DNA of 64,000 nucleotides, from positions 16,114-80,113 of the forward strand of contig JAABQK010000014.1 of NCBI GenBank assembly GCA_011391495.1. The letters are read 5' to 3'. The DNA is from Hydrogenophaga sp. GTDB lineage: Bacteria > Pseudomonadota > Gammaproteobacteria > Burkholderiales > Burkholderiaceae_C. Positions within the stretch are counted from its first letter, which is position 1; each line of letters starts with the position of its first letter. The notes beneath the pieces were generated by a model. The model had not been told where the DNA came from. It did no database searches and was given only the letters and a program-made list of their open reading frames with translations. This document shows, one piece after another, positions 26,722-36,560 of the stretch. Made by a program: the position numbers and the translations under genes.

Positions 26722-27612
26722 TCAGGCTTTTCTTGTTTTCCGGGCAAACAGACCTTCGGGCCGCAGCAGCAAAACGGCGATGAACACGACGTAGCTCAGC
26801 AAGGCCTTGAGCGAAGGGTTGGTGAAGTGCATGCCGATGGCCTCGATGACACCCAGCAGCAGGCCGCCCGCCAGCGCGCCGCCCATGCTGCCGAAACCGC
26901 CCAGGGTGATGACGATCAGCGCCGTGACGGTGTAAGGCTCACCCATGGACGGGCTGATGGTGTAGGCCATGGACAGCAGGCACCCGGCCACGCCCGAGAG
27001 CCCCAGACCGATGCCGAACATCAGGGGGTGCAGGCGCCGGGTGTCGATGCCGACCAGCTGCGCGCCCACCGGAGACTGCATGAGTGCGCGCACCCCCTTG
27101 CCCAGCAGCGTCAGGCGCAGCAGCGCGATCAGCGCACCCGCGAACAGCAGCGCCAGCGCAAACACGAGCAGCTTGTTGGCCGCGAACTGCGCGTCGCCGA
27201 CCGGCACGGGGTCGGCGAGGAAGTCGTAGCCCCGCAGGTCCCCGCCCCAGATGTAGGACACCACGTTCTGCACCAGGAACATCAGGCCGAACGACACCAT
27301 GAGACCCCGCGCCTCGAAGATGTCGAGGCTCGGCGAGGTGGCGGAGAGCCGGCGAAAGCACAGCCAGTGCACCGCCAGGCCCAGCGCCATGAGCAGCACA
27401 AAGGACACCGGCACCATCCACAGCGGCGAGAGTCCAAACGAGGTCTGCACCATCCAGGTGAGGTAGGCACCGACCATCAGAAACTCGCCGTGCGCGATGT
27501 TGAGGATCCGCATCAGGCCGTACTGCAGGTTCAGGCCCAGTGCGACGAGCGCATAGATGCCGCCGGTGATGAGCCCGGAAGCGATCAGTTCAAGCCAGGA
27601 AGTGAAGGACAT
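26722..27612 (-). CDS. livH: Branched-chain-type ABC transporter permease (LivH)
   Basis: This 296-residue permease has about eight membrane segments, with GGIYALVALGLNLQYGLMRILNIAHGEFLM near the N-terminus, and the Gly-rich ITLGGFGSMGGALAGGLLLG block. It is the second channel half of the branched-chain-type importer. It starts 111 bases after the stop of the binding-protein gene; that gap contains repeat copy D. It ends five bases before LivM. Confidence 0.95.
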   Translation of the reverse strand: MSFTSWLELIASGLITGGIYALVALGLNLQYGLMRILNIAHGEFLMVGAYLTWMVQTSFGLSPLWMVPVSFVLLMALGLAVHWLCFRRLSATSPSLDIFEARGLMVSFGLMFLVQNVVSYIWGGDLRGYDFLADPVPVGDAQFAANKLLVFALALLFAGALIALLRLTLLGKGVRALMQSPVGAQLVGIDTRRLHPLMFGIGLGLSGVAGCLLSMAYTISPSMGEPYTVTALIVITLGGFGSMGGALAGGLLLGVIEAIGMHFTNPSLKALLSYVVFIAVLLLRPEGLFARKTRKA

Positions 27613-27670
27613 GTTGGGGCGAGGAGGTCAAACCGGGAATGCCACGGATCTGGCTCAGCCAGTCCGTGGG

Positions 27671-27722
27671 CATTGCCCCCTTGAGGGGGTGACGCGCCGC
27701 CAGGCGCGGCGCGGGGGTGGGC
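27671..27722 (-). repeat. Dispersed post-stop hairpin repeat, copy D (short)
   Basis: It starts at the base after the TAG of the binding-protein gene, in sense orientation, with CACCCCCGCGCCGCGCC, a GC hairpin, and CCCCCTCAAGGGGG. The second arm (GGCCCGG...CCGGTTCC) is missing. Confidence 0.7.
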
Positions 27723-28922
27723 CTACTTCCAGTCCGGCTTGCTGGGGTTGAGCGCGGCGGTGGCGACCTGTTTCGGCCACACCACCTCGAACTCACCGTT
27801 CTGCCACTGGCCCACGGTGCCCGGCGTGCCCACGTTCTCGCTGCCGCTGAACCGGATGTCGCCGATGATGGTCTTGTGCGTGGTGCCCGCCACGTAGTCG
27901 CGGATCGCCTTGCGGTCCAGCCCGTTTCGGGCCACCGCATTGGTGAGGATCTCCAGGCCCGCCCAGCAGGCGCCGCTGGCCCAGCGGTCAGGCTCCTTGC
28001 CACCAAACTTCTTGGTGTGGGCGTCAAAGTAGGCCTTGGCACCGGGGCTGGTCTTGCTGTTCCAGGAACCCATGCCCAGCACGCCCTCGGCGCCAGCCGG
28101 CGTCATCACGTTGCGATACAGCTGGAAGGCGGTGCCCACAGAGGCGTAGAAAAATTTCGGATTGAAGCCCACTTCCTTCGCCTGCTTGCTGGCCAGGATC
28201 GTGTCGGGCGGATAGGTGAAGCCCACGAACGCATCGGGGTTCTTGCCCTTGATGCTGCGCAGCACTGGCGACAGGTCTTTCACGCCCGCCGGGTAGCTCT
28301 TGTCTTCCACCATCTGGATGCCGCTGCCCTGCAACGCGACCTTGAGTGCGGCGTAGTTCTCCAGGCCAAACAGATCGTCCACATAAATGCAGGCCAGGGT
28401 CTTGGCGCCGCTGGCCTTGAGCATCTCCACCAGCGCATTCGTCATGGGCGCGGGCTGCTGCAGCAGCAGGAAGAAATAAGGCAGCTTCATGTCGACCAGC
28501 CGCTTGGACAGCGCGGTGGGGGCGAGAAACGGGTAGCCGAACCGGTTGGCCAGCGGGGCGACCGCAAAGTTGGCGTTGCTGCCCCAAGGCGCCAGCACCA
28601 GGTCCACCTTGTCGCTGCCCATGAGCTTTTCGTAGGTGCGCACGCAGGTCTCGACCTCGCTGCGATCGTCGTAGCTGATGAGCTCGATCGGGCGCTTCAC
28701 GCCCTTCACATTCAGGCCGCCCGCAGCGTTCTGCTGCTCGGCCCACAGCAGGTAGTTGGGTTCCTGGCTGACCTGCGCGCCGCCGGTCCAGGGCCCGGTT
28801 CGGGCCATGGCGTAACCGATGCGCACCGGGCCGGCCTGGGCGAGCAGGTGCGGGGCGACGGACATCGCGCCCACCGTGGCGGCGGCGCTCTTGATGATCA
28901 AACGGCGTGTGGACTGGACCAT
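27723..28922 (-). CDS. Periplasmic ligand-binding protein of a branched-chain-type ABC importer
   Basis: This 399-residue type I binding protein has an N-terminal RRLIIKSAAATVGAMSVA signal with twin arginines, suggesting Tat export, and cleavage after LLAQA. The mature part begins PVRIGYAMARTGPWTGGA, then an EPNYLLWAEQQNAAGG segment, as in amide/urea/aromatic-acid binding proteins of this class. It is the first gene of the operon SBP-livH-livM-livG-livF-aldehyde dehydrogenase and lies divergent from the AraC-type regulator. The ligand is unknown; the dehydrogenase suggests a compound metabolised through an aldehyde. Confidence 0.93.
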   Translation of the reverse strand: MVQSTRRLIIKSAAATVGAMSVAPHLLAQAGPVRIGYAMARTGPWTGGAQVSQEPNYLLWAEQQNAAGGLNVKGVKRPIELISYDDRSEVETCVRTYEKLMGSDKVDLVLAPWGSNANFAVAPLANRFGYPFLAPTALSKRLVDMKLPYFFLLLQQPAPMTNALVEMLKASGAKTLACIYVDDLFGLENYAALKVALQGSGIQMVEDKSYPAGVKDLSPVLRSIKGKNPDAFVGFTYPPDTILASKQAKEVGFNPKFFYASVGTAFQLYRNVMTPAGAEGVLGMGSWNSKTSPGAKAYFDAHTKKFGGKEPDRWASGACWAGLEILTNAVARNGLDRKAIRDYVAGTTHKTIIGDIRFSGSENVGTPGTVGQWQNGEFEVVWPKQVATAALNPSKPDWK

Positions 28923-28994
28923 GGCTTGTCTCCTGTTGTGTTCGAAATGCCAAAGCACATGGTAGGCAGGGAGCCGCCGACCCGCTTTGCTGGC

Positions 28995-29024
28995 CGTGCA
29001 CAAGCTGCTTGCCGGAACGTGCAC
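28995..29024. promoter_or_regulatory. Candidate operator: two CGTGCAC direct repeats between the divergent AraC gene and ABC operon
   Basis: CGTGCAC occurs at 28995-29001 and again at 29018-29024, each followed by a GCTGC-like motif. The 23-base period places both half-sites on nearly the same helix face, as AraC-family dimers require. They lie between the 28922 and 29114 starts. Confidence 0.4.
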
Positions 29025-29113
29025 CGGGCTGCGGGTTAACCCTCAACCCTGGCGACCCCAGGGCCGTACCCGGCCACCCATAATTTCCCCATTCCCCGAG
29101 CCGGAGCCCTGCC

Positions 29114-30082
29114 ATGAAACCTTCCCATGTGATGAGCACCGACGCGGTCGCCCCCGGCGAGCGCGCCGCGGTCTGGCGCGACTGGATCTGGTCCCATTTC
29201 GGCGGCCTCGAGTCCGACCTCTACGGCGACACCGATTTCGACGGCCACCTGTGTGCCTCGCACGCGGGCGACGTGGTGCTGACCAAGCTCGAAGCGAACC
29301 GCCACCGCGTGCTGCGCAGCCCGCGCCTGGCGCGCAGCAGCGACACCAGCTACCTCAAGATCGTCGCTCCCTGGCAGGGCAGCGCGGCAGTCGAGCAGCA
29401 GGGCCGGCAGGCCTGGGTGCGGCCCGGCGGCTGGGCGATCTACGACACCACGGGCAGCTACGACATCGCCAACCCGGAGCGGGTCGAACACCTCATCGTC
29501 ATGCTGCCGCGTGAACAGCTGGCCGAGCGTGGCCTGCGGCTGGAGACCCTGATGGCTCGCCACGTGGGCGGCGCCCAGGGCATCTCACGCGTGGCACTGG
29601 AGACGATGCGCAGCACCTTCCAGGAGCTGCCGGCGATGAGCGAGACCGCCGCGCGCGGCGCGGGCGAGCTCATCATCGAGCTGGTCCGGCTGTCGCTGCA
29701 GGAACTGGCTGGCCGGGAGAACGCCACCACCCAGCTGGAAGCCTTCCGGGACCGCATCCGTGAACACATCGGCCAGCACCTGCGCGACCCGGACCTGTCG
29801 ATTGACCATATCGCCCAGTCGCTCAACTGCAGCAAGCGCCATCTGCACAACGCCTTCAGCGCGGAAGACGACACGCTGGCGCACTACATCCTGCGTCGGC
29901 GCCTGCAGGCCTGCATGCGCGAACTGAAGAATCCGGCGCAGGCGCAGCGCACCATCACCGACATCGCGTTCTCCTGGGGGTTCAGCAACGGCGCCCACTT
30001 CAGCCGCGTGTTCCGAGAACACACCGGCCTGTCGCCCAGCGACTTCCGCGAAACCGCCCTGCGGCAGACCAGCGCGGCCTGA
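29114..30082 (+). CDS. AraC-family transcriptional regulator (FeaR-like)
   Basis: This 322-residue protein has an N-terminal AraC-binding-like domain of the FeaR/NdmR type (about 1-200), with the SDTSYLKIVAPWQGSA and GGWAIYDTTGSYDI segments. A C-terminal double helix-turn-helix domain (about 210-315) includes LSIDHIAQSLNCSKRHLHNAF and ITDIAFSWGFSNGAHFSRVF. It is divergent from the ABC importer-aldehyde dehydrogenase operon with 191 bases between starts, and is its likely activator. In E. coli FeaR activates an amine oxidase and an aldehyde dehydrogenase, a parallel that supports aldehyde-generating catabolism. Direct repeats in the shared promoter are candidate binding sites. Confidence 0.92.
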   Translation: MKPSHVMSTDAVAPGERAAVWRDWIWSHFGGLESDLYGDTDFDGHLCASHAGDVVLTKLEANRHRVLRSPRLARSSDTSYLKIVAPWQGSAAVEQQGRQAWVRPGGWAIYDTTGSYDIANPERVEHLIVMLPREQLAERGLRLETLMARHVGGAQGISRVALETMRSTFQELPAMSETAARGAGELIIELVRLSLQELAGRENATTQLEAFRDRIREHIGQHLRDPDLSIDHIAQSLNCSKRHLHNAFSAEDDTLAHYILRRRLQACMRELKNPAQAQRTITDIAFSWGFSNGAHFSRVFREHTGLSPSDFRETALRQTSAA

Positions 30083-30128
30083 AGCAGGCCGCGTCACTGC
30101 GCCACCACGCAGGTCGGCCTGCGACCCT

Positions 30129-31181
30129 TCAGCGTGGAGCGCAGGCCTGCGTCACGCCCAGCGCCATCTGCTGCAGTGCCTGCCAGGGATCGGCCGGCCA
30201 GCCTGGCGCCTTGAGGCCCTTGACGATGCCGTCCACGGTGTGGGCGTCGTCCAGCCACCTGGCCAGCGTGCCTGCGCCCAGGAGCGGCAGGGCGCGCTCG
30301 ATCAGCTTCTCCTTCACACCCCAGACGCGGTTTTCACGCAAGGCCATCGGCAGCGGGCGGCCCGCGTCCATCGCGCTGCGGACGCGGTTCAGGGTGCGGA
30401 TGTCTTCGGCCAAGGCCCAGTGCACCAGCACCGCCGCCTCGCCTTCGGCCTGCAGGCCGTCGAGCATGCGCTGCACGCGCAGCACCTGGCCCGCCAGCAC
30501 GGCTTCGGCGAGCTTGAAAGCGGTGTAACGCGCCACATTGAGCACGGCGCTTTCAACCTGCTCGAAGCCGAGTTCGCCCGCCGGGTACAGCAGGCCGAGC
30601 TTCTGGATCTCCTGGTGCGCGGCCAGCAGGTTGCCCTCCACCCGGTCGGCAAAAAACTGCAGGGTGCGCTGCCCTTCTTCGCCTGCCGCCACCCGCTGTC
30701 CCTGCTGCTGCAGACGCTGCGCGATCCACTGCGGCAGGGCCTGGCGCTCCACCGAGTCCACCTTCACCGTCACACCGAAGCTGTCGAGCGCACCAAACCA
30801 GGCGCCCTTGAGCGTGGGACCGTCGAGGCGGGGCAGGATCACCAGCGTGAGCGTGCTGTCGTTGCCCTGGGCGGCCTGCGCGATCTGCTGCAGAACCTGC
30901 GAACCGTCCTTGCCCGGCTTGCCCGATGGCACGCGGATTTCGACCATCTGCCGGTCGGCAAACAGGCTCAGCGAGCCGCCGCTGGCGAGCACTTCGCTCC
31001 AGTCGAAATGCGCGCCGGCCGCGGTGTGCACGGTGCGCTCCGTGTAGCCCTGCGCACGCGCCACGGCGCGGATGGCGTCGGCCGCCTCCTGGATCAGCAG
31101 CGGTTCGTCACCGTGCAGCGTGTAGAGGCTCTTCAAGCCGCGCTGCAGCTGAGCGGCGAGTTGCGGGGCGGCGACCTGCAT
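30129..31181 (-). CDS. holA: DNA polymerase III delta subunit
   Basis: This 350-residue clamp-loader subunit opens the beta clamp during loading. Family features are the N-terminal LYTLHGDEPLLIQEAADAIR, the LSLFADRQMVEIRVPSG segment, LTLVILPRLDG, FFADRVEGNLLAAHQEIQKL, and a helical C-terminal collar domain (about 210-350). Length is normal. The gene follows lptE by six bases and ends the bamE-to-holA gene series. In relatives proA follows; here the AraC regulator gene converges on it instead. Confidence 0.95.
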   Translation of the reverse strand: MQVAAPQLAAQLQRGLKSLYTLHGDEPLLIQEAADAIRAVARAQGYTERTVHTAAGAHFDWSEVLASGGSLSLFADRQMVEIRVPSGKPGKDGSQVLQQIAQAAQGNDSTLTLVILPRLDGPTLKGAWFGALDSFGVTVKVDSVERQALPQWIAQRLQQQGQRVAAGEEGQRTLQFFADRVEGNLLAAHQEIQKLGLLYPAGELGFEQVESAVLNVARYTAFKLAEAVLAGQVLRVQRMLDGLQAEGEAAVLVHWALAEDIRTLNRVRSAMDAGRPLPMALRENRVWGVKEKLIERALPLLGAGTLARWLDDAHTVDGIVKGLKAPGWPADPWQALQQMALGVTQACAPR

Positions 31182-31187
31182 GGTGCG

Positions 31188-31781
31188 CTACAGCGTCGCC
31201 ACCGCGGCAAGCCGTCGCATGACCTGTTGCACGATGTCGCTCTGCATGTCGCGGAACAGCAGGGCCTCCTCGGCTTCCTTGGCCAGCACCGCGCTCTCGG
31301 TGAAGCTGATGTCGCGCTCCAGCAGCAGCTCGGTCTGCTCCAGCAGCGGCTTGCCCGCGGCGTTGACCAGAGCGAAGCGGAAGCGCGTGCGCAACTGGAG
31401 TTCGCGCACCTGGCCCGAAGCGGTCTGGCCGACCACCGAACGCTCTCGCTGATCGGTCAGGACCCGCAGCACGACCTGGCCGGTCTCCCCTTCGGGGCTG
31501 GCAGGCACCGAGGCCGTGAACACCCGCACGCCCGCGCCCTCCAGCGCACGGCGCAGCTCGTTCGCCACGGCGGTGCTCTCACCGCCTTCGAAGCGCAGGG
31601 ACTCAAACGCGAAGGACGGCGCCTGGCGCAGTGCAAATCCACAGCCCGACAACGCCAGCAGCAGCGCCAGGCTGCCAGCCGCCGCTGTGCGCAGCAGCAG
31701 ATGCCGGCGCGAAACCGCCCCGCCTGGAGGGGTGGTGGCGTCCTGCGGACGGCGGCTGGAGCGCTGTGAGGTGCACGTCAT
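31188..31781 (-). CDS. lptE: LPS-assembly lipoprotein LptE
   Basis: This 197-residue outer-membrane lipoprotein plugs and helps LptD insert lipopolysaccharide. The lipobox LSGC places the acylated cysteine at residue 47, preceded by basic RRHLLLR and a hydrophobic stretch. The start ATG at 31781 gives an unusually long N-region of about 22 residues before the signal; no alternative ATG or GTG lies closer, since the codon at Val23 is GTT. Downstream, FAFESLRF, LRRALEGAGVRV and RFRFALVNAAGKPL fit LptE. It sits 11 bases after leuS and 6 bases before holA, the conserved order. Confidence 0.93.
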   Translation of the reverse strand: MTCTSQRSSRRPQDATTPPGGAVSRRHLLLRTAAAGSLALLLALSGCGFALRQAPSFAFESLRFEGGESTAVANELRRALEGAGVRVFTASVPASPEGETGQVVLRVLTDQRERSVVGQTASGQVRELQLRTRFRFALVNAAGKPLLEQTELLLERDISFTESAVLAKEAEEALLFRDMQSDIVQQVMRRLAAVATL

Positions 31782-31792
31782 CGGGGAGCGCC

Positions 31793-34471
31793 TCAGACCA
31801 CCACGTTGACCAGACGGCCCGGCACCACCACCACCTTCTTCGGCGCGGCGCCATTGGCCTGCTTGACGAAAGCCTCGCTGGCCAGGGCCGCGGCTTCGAT
31901 GGTGGCCTTGTCGGCGCTGGCCGGCACGGTGACGCTGCCACGCAGCTTGCCGTTGATCTGCAGCATGAGCTCGATCTCGTCGCGTTGCAGCGCGGCCTCG
32001 TCGGCCTGCGGCCATGGTGCGTCGAGCAGTTCGCCCGCAGCAGCGGCGAAGCCGAGTTCGGTCCAGAGGCTGTGCGCGATGTGCGGCGTGGCCGGGTAAA
32101 TGCAGCGCAGCAGGATGCCGAAGCCTTCGGCCAGCGCGGCGTTGTCACCGGCCGAGCCGTCGCCCTTGAAGTCGTCCAGCGCGTTGAGCATCTTCATCGC
32201 ACCCGAGACGACGGTGTTGTACTGCATGCGCTGGTAGTCGTAGTCCACCTGCTTGAGCACGGTGTGCACCTCCAGGCGCAGCGCCTTGGCGGCTTTGGAG
32301 AGCGTCTGCGTGCCCACGCTGGCGGCCAGCGCGCCCAGGCCCGCCGTGGCCGAGAGCTTGTTGCCAAAGCCCCAGACGCGCTTGAGGAAGCGGTAGCTGC
32401 CTTCCACCGCGGCGTCGTTCCACTCCAGCGTGGCCTCGGGCGGCGCGGTGAACATGGTGTACAGGCGCGCGGTGTCGGCGCCGTACTTCTCGATCAGGTC
32501 CTGCGGGTCGACGCCGTTGTTCTTGGACTTGGACATGGTGCCCACGCCCTCGTAGTCGATGGCCGTGCCCACGGGCAGATCGCCGACCGCCTTGACCAGC
32601 TTGGCGCCGATGACCTTGCCGGCGTCGTCAAAGACATGCTCCACGTCCTGCGGCCAGAAGTAGTCCTTGCCACCCTTCTCGGTGCGGCGCGAGTAGATGT
32701 GGTTGAGCACCATGCCCTGCGTCAGCAGCTTGCTGAACGGCTCGTCCACCTTCACCAGGCCGAGGTCGCGCATGACCTTGGTCCAGAAGCGCGCGTACAG
32801 CAGGTGCAGGATGGCGTGCTCGATGCCGCCGATGTACTGGTCCATCGGCATCCAGTAGTCCGCGCCCTCGGCGACCATCTGCTCGCTGTTGCTCGGGTCG
32901 CAATAGCGCATGAAGTACCAGGACGAATCCACGAAGGTGTCCATGGTGTCGGTCTCGCGCCGCGCGGCCTTGCCGCAGATGGGGCAGGTGACGCCGGCAT
33001 GGAAGCCTTCGTGCCTGTGCAGCGGGTTGCCCGAGCCGTCAGGAATGCAGTCCTGCGGCAGCACGACCGGCAGGTCTTGCTCGGGCACCGGCACCGCGCC
33101 GTGTTCGGCGCAGTGGATGATGGGAATGGGCGTGCCCCAGTAGCGCTGGCGGCTGATGCCCCAGTCGCGCAGGCGGAAGGTGGTCTTCTTTTCGCCCAGG
33201 CCCTTGGCGGCCAGCAGTTCGGCAACCTTGTCCACGGCAGCCTTCTGGCTCAGGCCGTCGAGCCTGCCGGAGCTGACACACACGCCGCGCTGCTTGTCGC
33301 CGTACCAGTCGGCCCAGACGGCGGTGCTGAATGTCTCGCCTTCAACGGCCACCACTTGCTTGATCTCGATGCCGTATTTCAACGCAAACGCAAAGTCGCG
33401 CTCGTCGTGCGCGGGCACGCCCATCACGGCGCCGTCACCGTAGCTCATGAGCACGTAGTTGCCGACCCAGACGGCGACCTGTGCGCCGGTCAGCGGGTGC
33501 GTGACGAACAGGCCGGTGGCCATGCCCTTCTTCTCTTGCGTGGCCAGCTCGGCTTCGGTGGTGCCGCCGGTCTTGCACTCGTCGATGAAGGCGGCCAGTT
33601 CGGGGTTGGACAAGGCTGCGTGGTGGGCCAGCGGGTGCTCGGCGGCCACGGCGCAGAAGGTCACGCCCATGATGGTGTCGGCGCGCGTGGTGAACACGTA
33701 CATGCGGCCGTCGCCGATCAGCGCACCGTCCGCACCTTTGATGTCATGGGGGAAGGCGAAGCGCACCCCCTCGCTCTTGCCGATCCAGTTCTCCTGCATC
33801 AGGCGCACCTTGTCGGGCCAGCCGTTGAGCGTGGCCTTGGGGTTGCCCAGCTGCACGTGGTCGAGCAGCTCGTCGGCGTACGAGGTGATGTTGAGGTAGT
33901 AACCCGGGATCTCGCGTTTTTCCACGGTGGCGCCGGTGCGCCAGCCCTTGCCGTCGATCACCTGCTCGTTGGCCAGCACGGTCTGGTCCACCGGGTCCCA
34001 GTTGACGATCTGGGTCTTGCGGTAGGCGATGCCTTTTTCCAGCATCTTCAGGAACAGCCACTGGTTCCACTTGTAGTACGTCGGGTCGCAGGTGGCCACC
34101 TCGCGGCTCCAGTCGATGGCCAGCCCCATCGCCTGCATCTGCTGCTTCATGTACGCGATGTTCTCGTACGTCCACTTGGCCGGCGGCACCCCGTTTTTCA
34201 GCGCCGCGTTTTCCGCCGGCAGACCGAAGGCGTCCCAGCCCATGGGCATCAGCACGTTGTGGCCGTTCATGCGCAGGTAGCGCGTGAGCATGTCGTTGAT
34301 GGTGTAGTTGCGCACATGGCCCATGTGCAGCTTGCCGCTGGGGTAGGGCAGCATGGAGCAGGCGTAGAACTTCTTCTTGCCGGCGACCTCGGTCACGCGG
34401 TAGGCGTCGTTGGCGTTCCAGTGGGCGTGCGCGGCGCGCTCGACATCCTTGTGGGCGTATTTTTCTTGCAT
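31793..34471 (-). CDS. leuS: Leucyl-tRNA synthetase
   Basis: This 892-residue class I synthetase charges tRNA-Leu. The HIGH-type motif is HMGH (49-52) and the KMSKS-type motif is TMSKSKNN, with the catalytic core split by the editing domain (including the GTSAT-region equivalent [13 protein letters not shown] and the [16 protein letters not shown] block). The [24 protein letters not shown] stretch precedes the signature. The ATG at 34471 begins [11 protein letters not shown] as usual. The gene follows exbD after 136 bases, which include a CCACG-GTGAT-CGTGG hairpin of unknown significance. Confidence 0.97.
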   Translation of the reverse strand: MQEKYAHKDVERAAHAHWNANDAYRVTEVAGKKKFYACSMLPYPSGKLHMGHVRNYTINDMLTRYLRMNGHNVLMPMGWDAFGLPAENAALKNGVPPAKWTYENIAYMKQQMQAMGLAIDWSREVATCDPTYYKWNQWLFLKMLEKGIAYRKTQIVNWDPVDQTVLANEQVIDGKGWRTGATVEKREIPGYYLNITSYADELLDHVQLGNPKATLNGWPDKVRLMQENWIGKSEGVRFAFPHDIKGADGALIGDGRMYVFTTRADTIMGVTFCAVAAEHPLAHHAALSNPELAAFIDECKTGGTTEAELATQEKKGMATGLFVTHPLTGAQVAVWVGNYVLMSYGDGAVMGVPAHDERDFAFALKYGIEIKQVVAVEGETFSTAVWADWYGDKQRGVCVSSGRLDGLSQKAAVDKVAELLAAKGLGEKKTTFRLRDWGISRQRYWGTPIPIIHCAEHGAVPVPEQDLPVVLPQDCIPDGSGNPLHRHEGFHAGVTCPICGKAARRETDTMDTFVDSSWYFMRYCDPSNSEQMVAEGADYWMPMDQYIGGIEHAILHLLYARFWTKVMRDLGLVKVDEPFSKLLTQGMVLNHIYSRRTEKGGKDYFWPQDVEHVFDDAGKVIGAKLVKAVGDLPVGTAIDYEGVGTMSKSKNNGVDPQDLIEKYGADTARLYTMFTAPPEATLEWNDAAVEGSYRFLKRVWGFGNKLSATAGLGALAASVGTQTLSKAAKALRLEVHTVLKQVDYDYQRMQYNTVVSGAMKMLNALDDFKGDGSAGDNAALAEGFGILLRCIYPATPHIAHSLWTELGFAAAAGELLDAPWPQADEAALQRDEIELMLQINGKLRGSVTVPASADKATIEAAALASEAFVKQANGAAPKKVVVVPGRLVNVVV

Positions 34472-34607
34472 GAACCAGGGGCCGGGCATCCGGTGACGGT
34501 GAATGGGGAGAAGCGGTGCGGGCGGGTTTTTGACTTCGCGTCGGAGCCGCGCCACGATCACCGTGGATTTTAGGCCTTGGGCACCGGGTGGCCCGACCAC
34601 CCCGGGT

Positions 34608-35060
34608 TCAGCGTACGGGCGCAACGGCCGCGGGCGCGCCCAAGGCCGGATCGGCCACAAAGCCGATGCGCGTGAGGCCGGCGGTCTGTGCCATGCCGAT
34701 CAGCTGAACCACCCGGCCATAGGGCACGCTGGTGTCGGCCCGCAACTGCACTTCCGTGGCCGGGTTGCGCCGTGCGGCCTCCGCCAGGCGCTGTCGCAGG
34801 GTGTCGGCGTCCACCGCCTGATCGCCCCAATAACTCTGGCCCCCGGCATCCAGGCTGACCGAAACAAAGGCCTCGGACTCGGGTGCAGCGGAAGCGGGTG
34901 CTTCGGCTTTGGGCAACTCCAGCGCCAGACGGCTCGCCATCAGCGGGGCCGTGATGATGAAGATGACCAGCAGCACCAGCATCACGTCCACCAGCGGCGT
35001 GACGTTGATATCGCTCATGGGCTGGTGGCCGGCAGGTTTTTCGAGCCGACCGAAACTCAT
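34608..35060 (-). CDS. exbD: ExbD/TolR-family proton-channel subunit
   Basis: This 150-residue protein has one membrane helix (about 23-43) preceded by [22 protein letters not shown], in which the Asp of LVDVML is the proton-relaying residue. The periplasmic domain (about 50-140) follows. With ExbB it energises TonB (or Tol) using the proton gradient. It overlaps exbB by four bases. No tonB or tolA is in the window, so the partner is elsewhere. Confidence 0.92.
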   Translation of the reverse strand: MSFGRLEKPAGHQPMSDINVTPLVDVMLVLLVIFIITAPLMASRLALELPKAEAPASAAPESEAFVSVSLDAGGQSYWGDQAVDADTLRQRLAEAARRNPATEVQLRADTSVPYGRVVQLIGMAQTAGLTRIGFVADPALGAPAAVAPVR

Positions 35061-35713
35061 GCCACCTCCCGGTGGACAAGCAACTCGCGCAGGTCCCGCG
35101 CGAAACCCTCCAGATCGGCCTCGATGCGCGCAATCTGGCGACCCAGCACGTTGTAGGCGAGCACCGCGGGGATCGCGACCGCCAGGCCCGCCGCCGTCAT
35201 CACCAGCGCCTCGCCGACCGGTCCGGACACCTGCTCGATGCGGAACTGCCCGTCGACCCCGATGGCGGTGAGCGCGTTGTAGATGCCCCAGACCGTACCC
35301 AGCAGACCCACGAATGGGGCGGTCGAGCCGACCGTGGCCAGCAGCACCTGGCCATACTGCAGTCGGTGCAACACGCGGTGCAAGGCGTCGCGCAACACGC
35401 GCGTGAGCTGCTGCGAACGGTCGCCTGCCACGGCCAGTGTCTGCGGGGTTGCCTGCTCTAAAGACCGGGCCGCCTGCAGCAGCGGCAACACCAGCCGCTG
35501 TCCATCCAGCACGGCCAGACGCTGCTGCGCATCGTCCAGGTGCGCGGACTGCCAGAAGGCCGCGGTCGAGAGGTTCACATTCGTCAGGGCGCAGCGCAGC
35601 AGCCAGCCTTTCCAGAGGATCACCACCCAGCTCCCCACGGACATGGCCAGCAGCAGCAGGGCCACACTGCGGCTGAGCGCATCGCCCTCCAGCACGGTTT
35701 GCCAGACGCTCAC
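35057..35713 (-). CDS. exbB: ExbB/TolQ-family proton-channel subunit
   Basis: This 218-residue protein has three membrane segments (about 18-36, 120-145 and 165-190) in the ExbB order, with the signature GSTAPFVGLLGTVWGIYNALTAI and EALVMTAAGLAVAIPAVLAYN. It is the partner of ExbD. The GTG at 35713 (VSVWQTVLEG) is the best start, as the longer upstream frame lies inside dapB. It begins 25 bases after the dapB stop. Confidence 0.92.
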   Translation of the reverse strand: MSVWQTVLEGDALSRSVALLLLAMSVGSWVVILWKGWLLRCALTNVNLSTAAFWQSAHLDDAQQRLAVLDGQRLVLPLLQAARSLEQATPQTLAVAGDRSQQLTRVLRDALHRVLHRLQYGQVLLATVGSTAPFVGLLGTVWGIYNALTAIGVDGQFRIEQVSGPVGEALVMTAAGLAVAIPAVLAYNVLGRQIARIEADLEGFARDLRELLVHREVA

Positions 35714-35738
35714 AGCGGGTTGCCCTGGGCCGGACCGC

Positions 35739-36560
35739 TCAGCGCAGGCCGAGCACGTCGAACATGTCGTACAAGCCGGACTTCCGGCCGGCGAGGAAGC
35801 GCACCGCCCGCAGGCTGCCCTGGGCATAGGTGGCGCGGCTGCTCGACTTGTGGGTGATCTCGATGCGCTCGCCGGTACCGGCAAACAGCACCGTGTGGTC
35901 GCCCACGATGTCGCCACCGCGGATGGTGGCGAAACCGATGCTCGACGGGTCGCGCTCGCCGGTCACGCCCTCACGGGCATAGACGGCGCAGTCCTTCAGG
36001 TCGCGGCCCAGCGCCCCGGCGATCACTTCGCCCATCTTGAGCGCCGTGCCGCTGGGCGCGTCCACCTTGTGGCGGTGGTGCGCCTCGATGATTTCGATGT
36101 CGTAGCCGGTGGACAGCGCCTTGGCCGCCATCTCCAGCAATTTCAGCGTGACGTTCACGCCCACACTCATGTTGGGCGCCATGACGATCGCGATCGACTT
36201 CGCCGCTTCAGCGATGCCGGCCTTCTGCTCATCGGTGAACCCGGTGGTGCCGATGACCGCGTTGACGCCGTGCTTCACGCATTCGCGCAGATGCGCCAGC
36301 GTACCCTCGGGACGGGTGAAGTCGATCAGGAACTGGCTGCCCGACAGGCCGGCCGACAGATCGGCGGTGATGGTCACGCCGGTCGCATGGCCACCAAAAC
36401 CGCCTGCATCCTGACCCAGCGCCGGGCTGCCCGGGATGTCCAGCGCGCCGGACAACACGCAGTCATCACTGCCGCGTATCGCCTCGACCAGCATCTGCCC
36501 CATGCGGCCACTGGAACCCGCCACACAAATTCGCTGCAGGGTCTGCGGCAGCGCGCTCAT
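35739..36560 (-). CDS. dapB: 4-hydroxy-tetrahydrodipicolinate reductase
   Basis: This 273-residue NAD(P)H-dependent enzyme of the lysine/diaminopimelate pathway has a Rossmann motif [12 protein letters not shown] (about 13-24), [21 protein letters not shown], and the catalytic [16 protein letters not shown]. Length is normal. It overlaps bamE by four bases upstream and is followed by exbB. This bamE-dapB-exbB-exbD-leuS order is a common beta-proteobacterial arrangement to my recollection. Confidence 0.97.
   Translation of the reverse strand: MSALPQTLQRICVAGSSGRMGQMLVEAIRGSDDCVLSGALDIPGSPALGQDAGGFGGHATGVTITADLSAGLSGSQFLIDFTRPEGTLAHLRECVKHGVNAVIGTTGFTDEQKAGIAEAAKSIAIVMAPNMSVGVNVTLKLLEMAAKALSTGYDIEIIEAHHRHKVDAPSGTALKMGEVIAGALGRDLKDCAVYAREGVTGERDPSSIGFATIRGGDIVGDHTVLFAGTGERIEITHKSSSRATYAQGSLRAVRFLAGRKSGLYDMFDVLGLR

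Noticed and set aside
31631..34573. A 980-residue open frame antisense to leuS, and similar long frames antisense to proA/gshA, kup, CoA-transferase, fadD, pntAB and others
   Set aside because: Composition rich in His, Gln, Gly, Arg and Val follows from reading the opposite strand of GC-rich genes in register. The sense frames contain full family motifs.
34472..34607. A GC-rich GGGTGG-CCACCC hairpin after exbD as a terminator
   Set aside because: There is no T-tract after the stem on the minus strand, so intrinsic termination is not supported.
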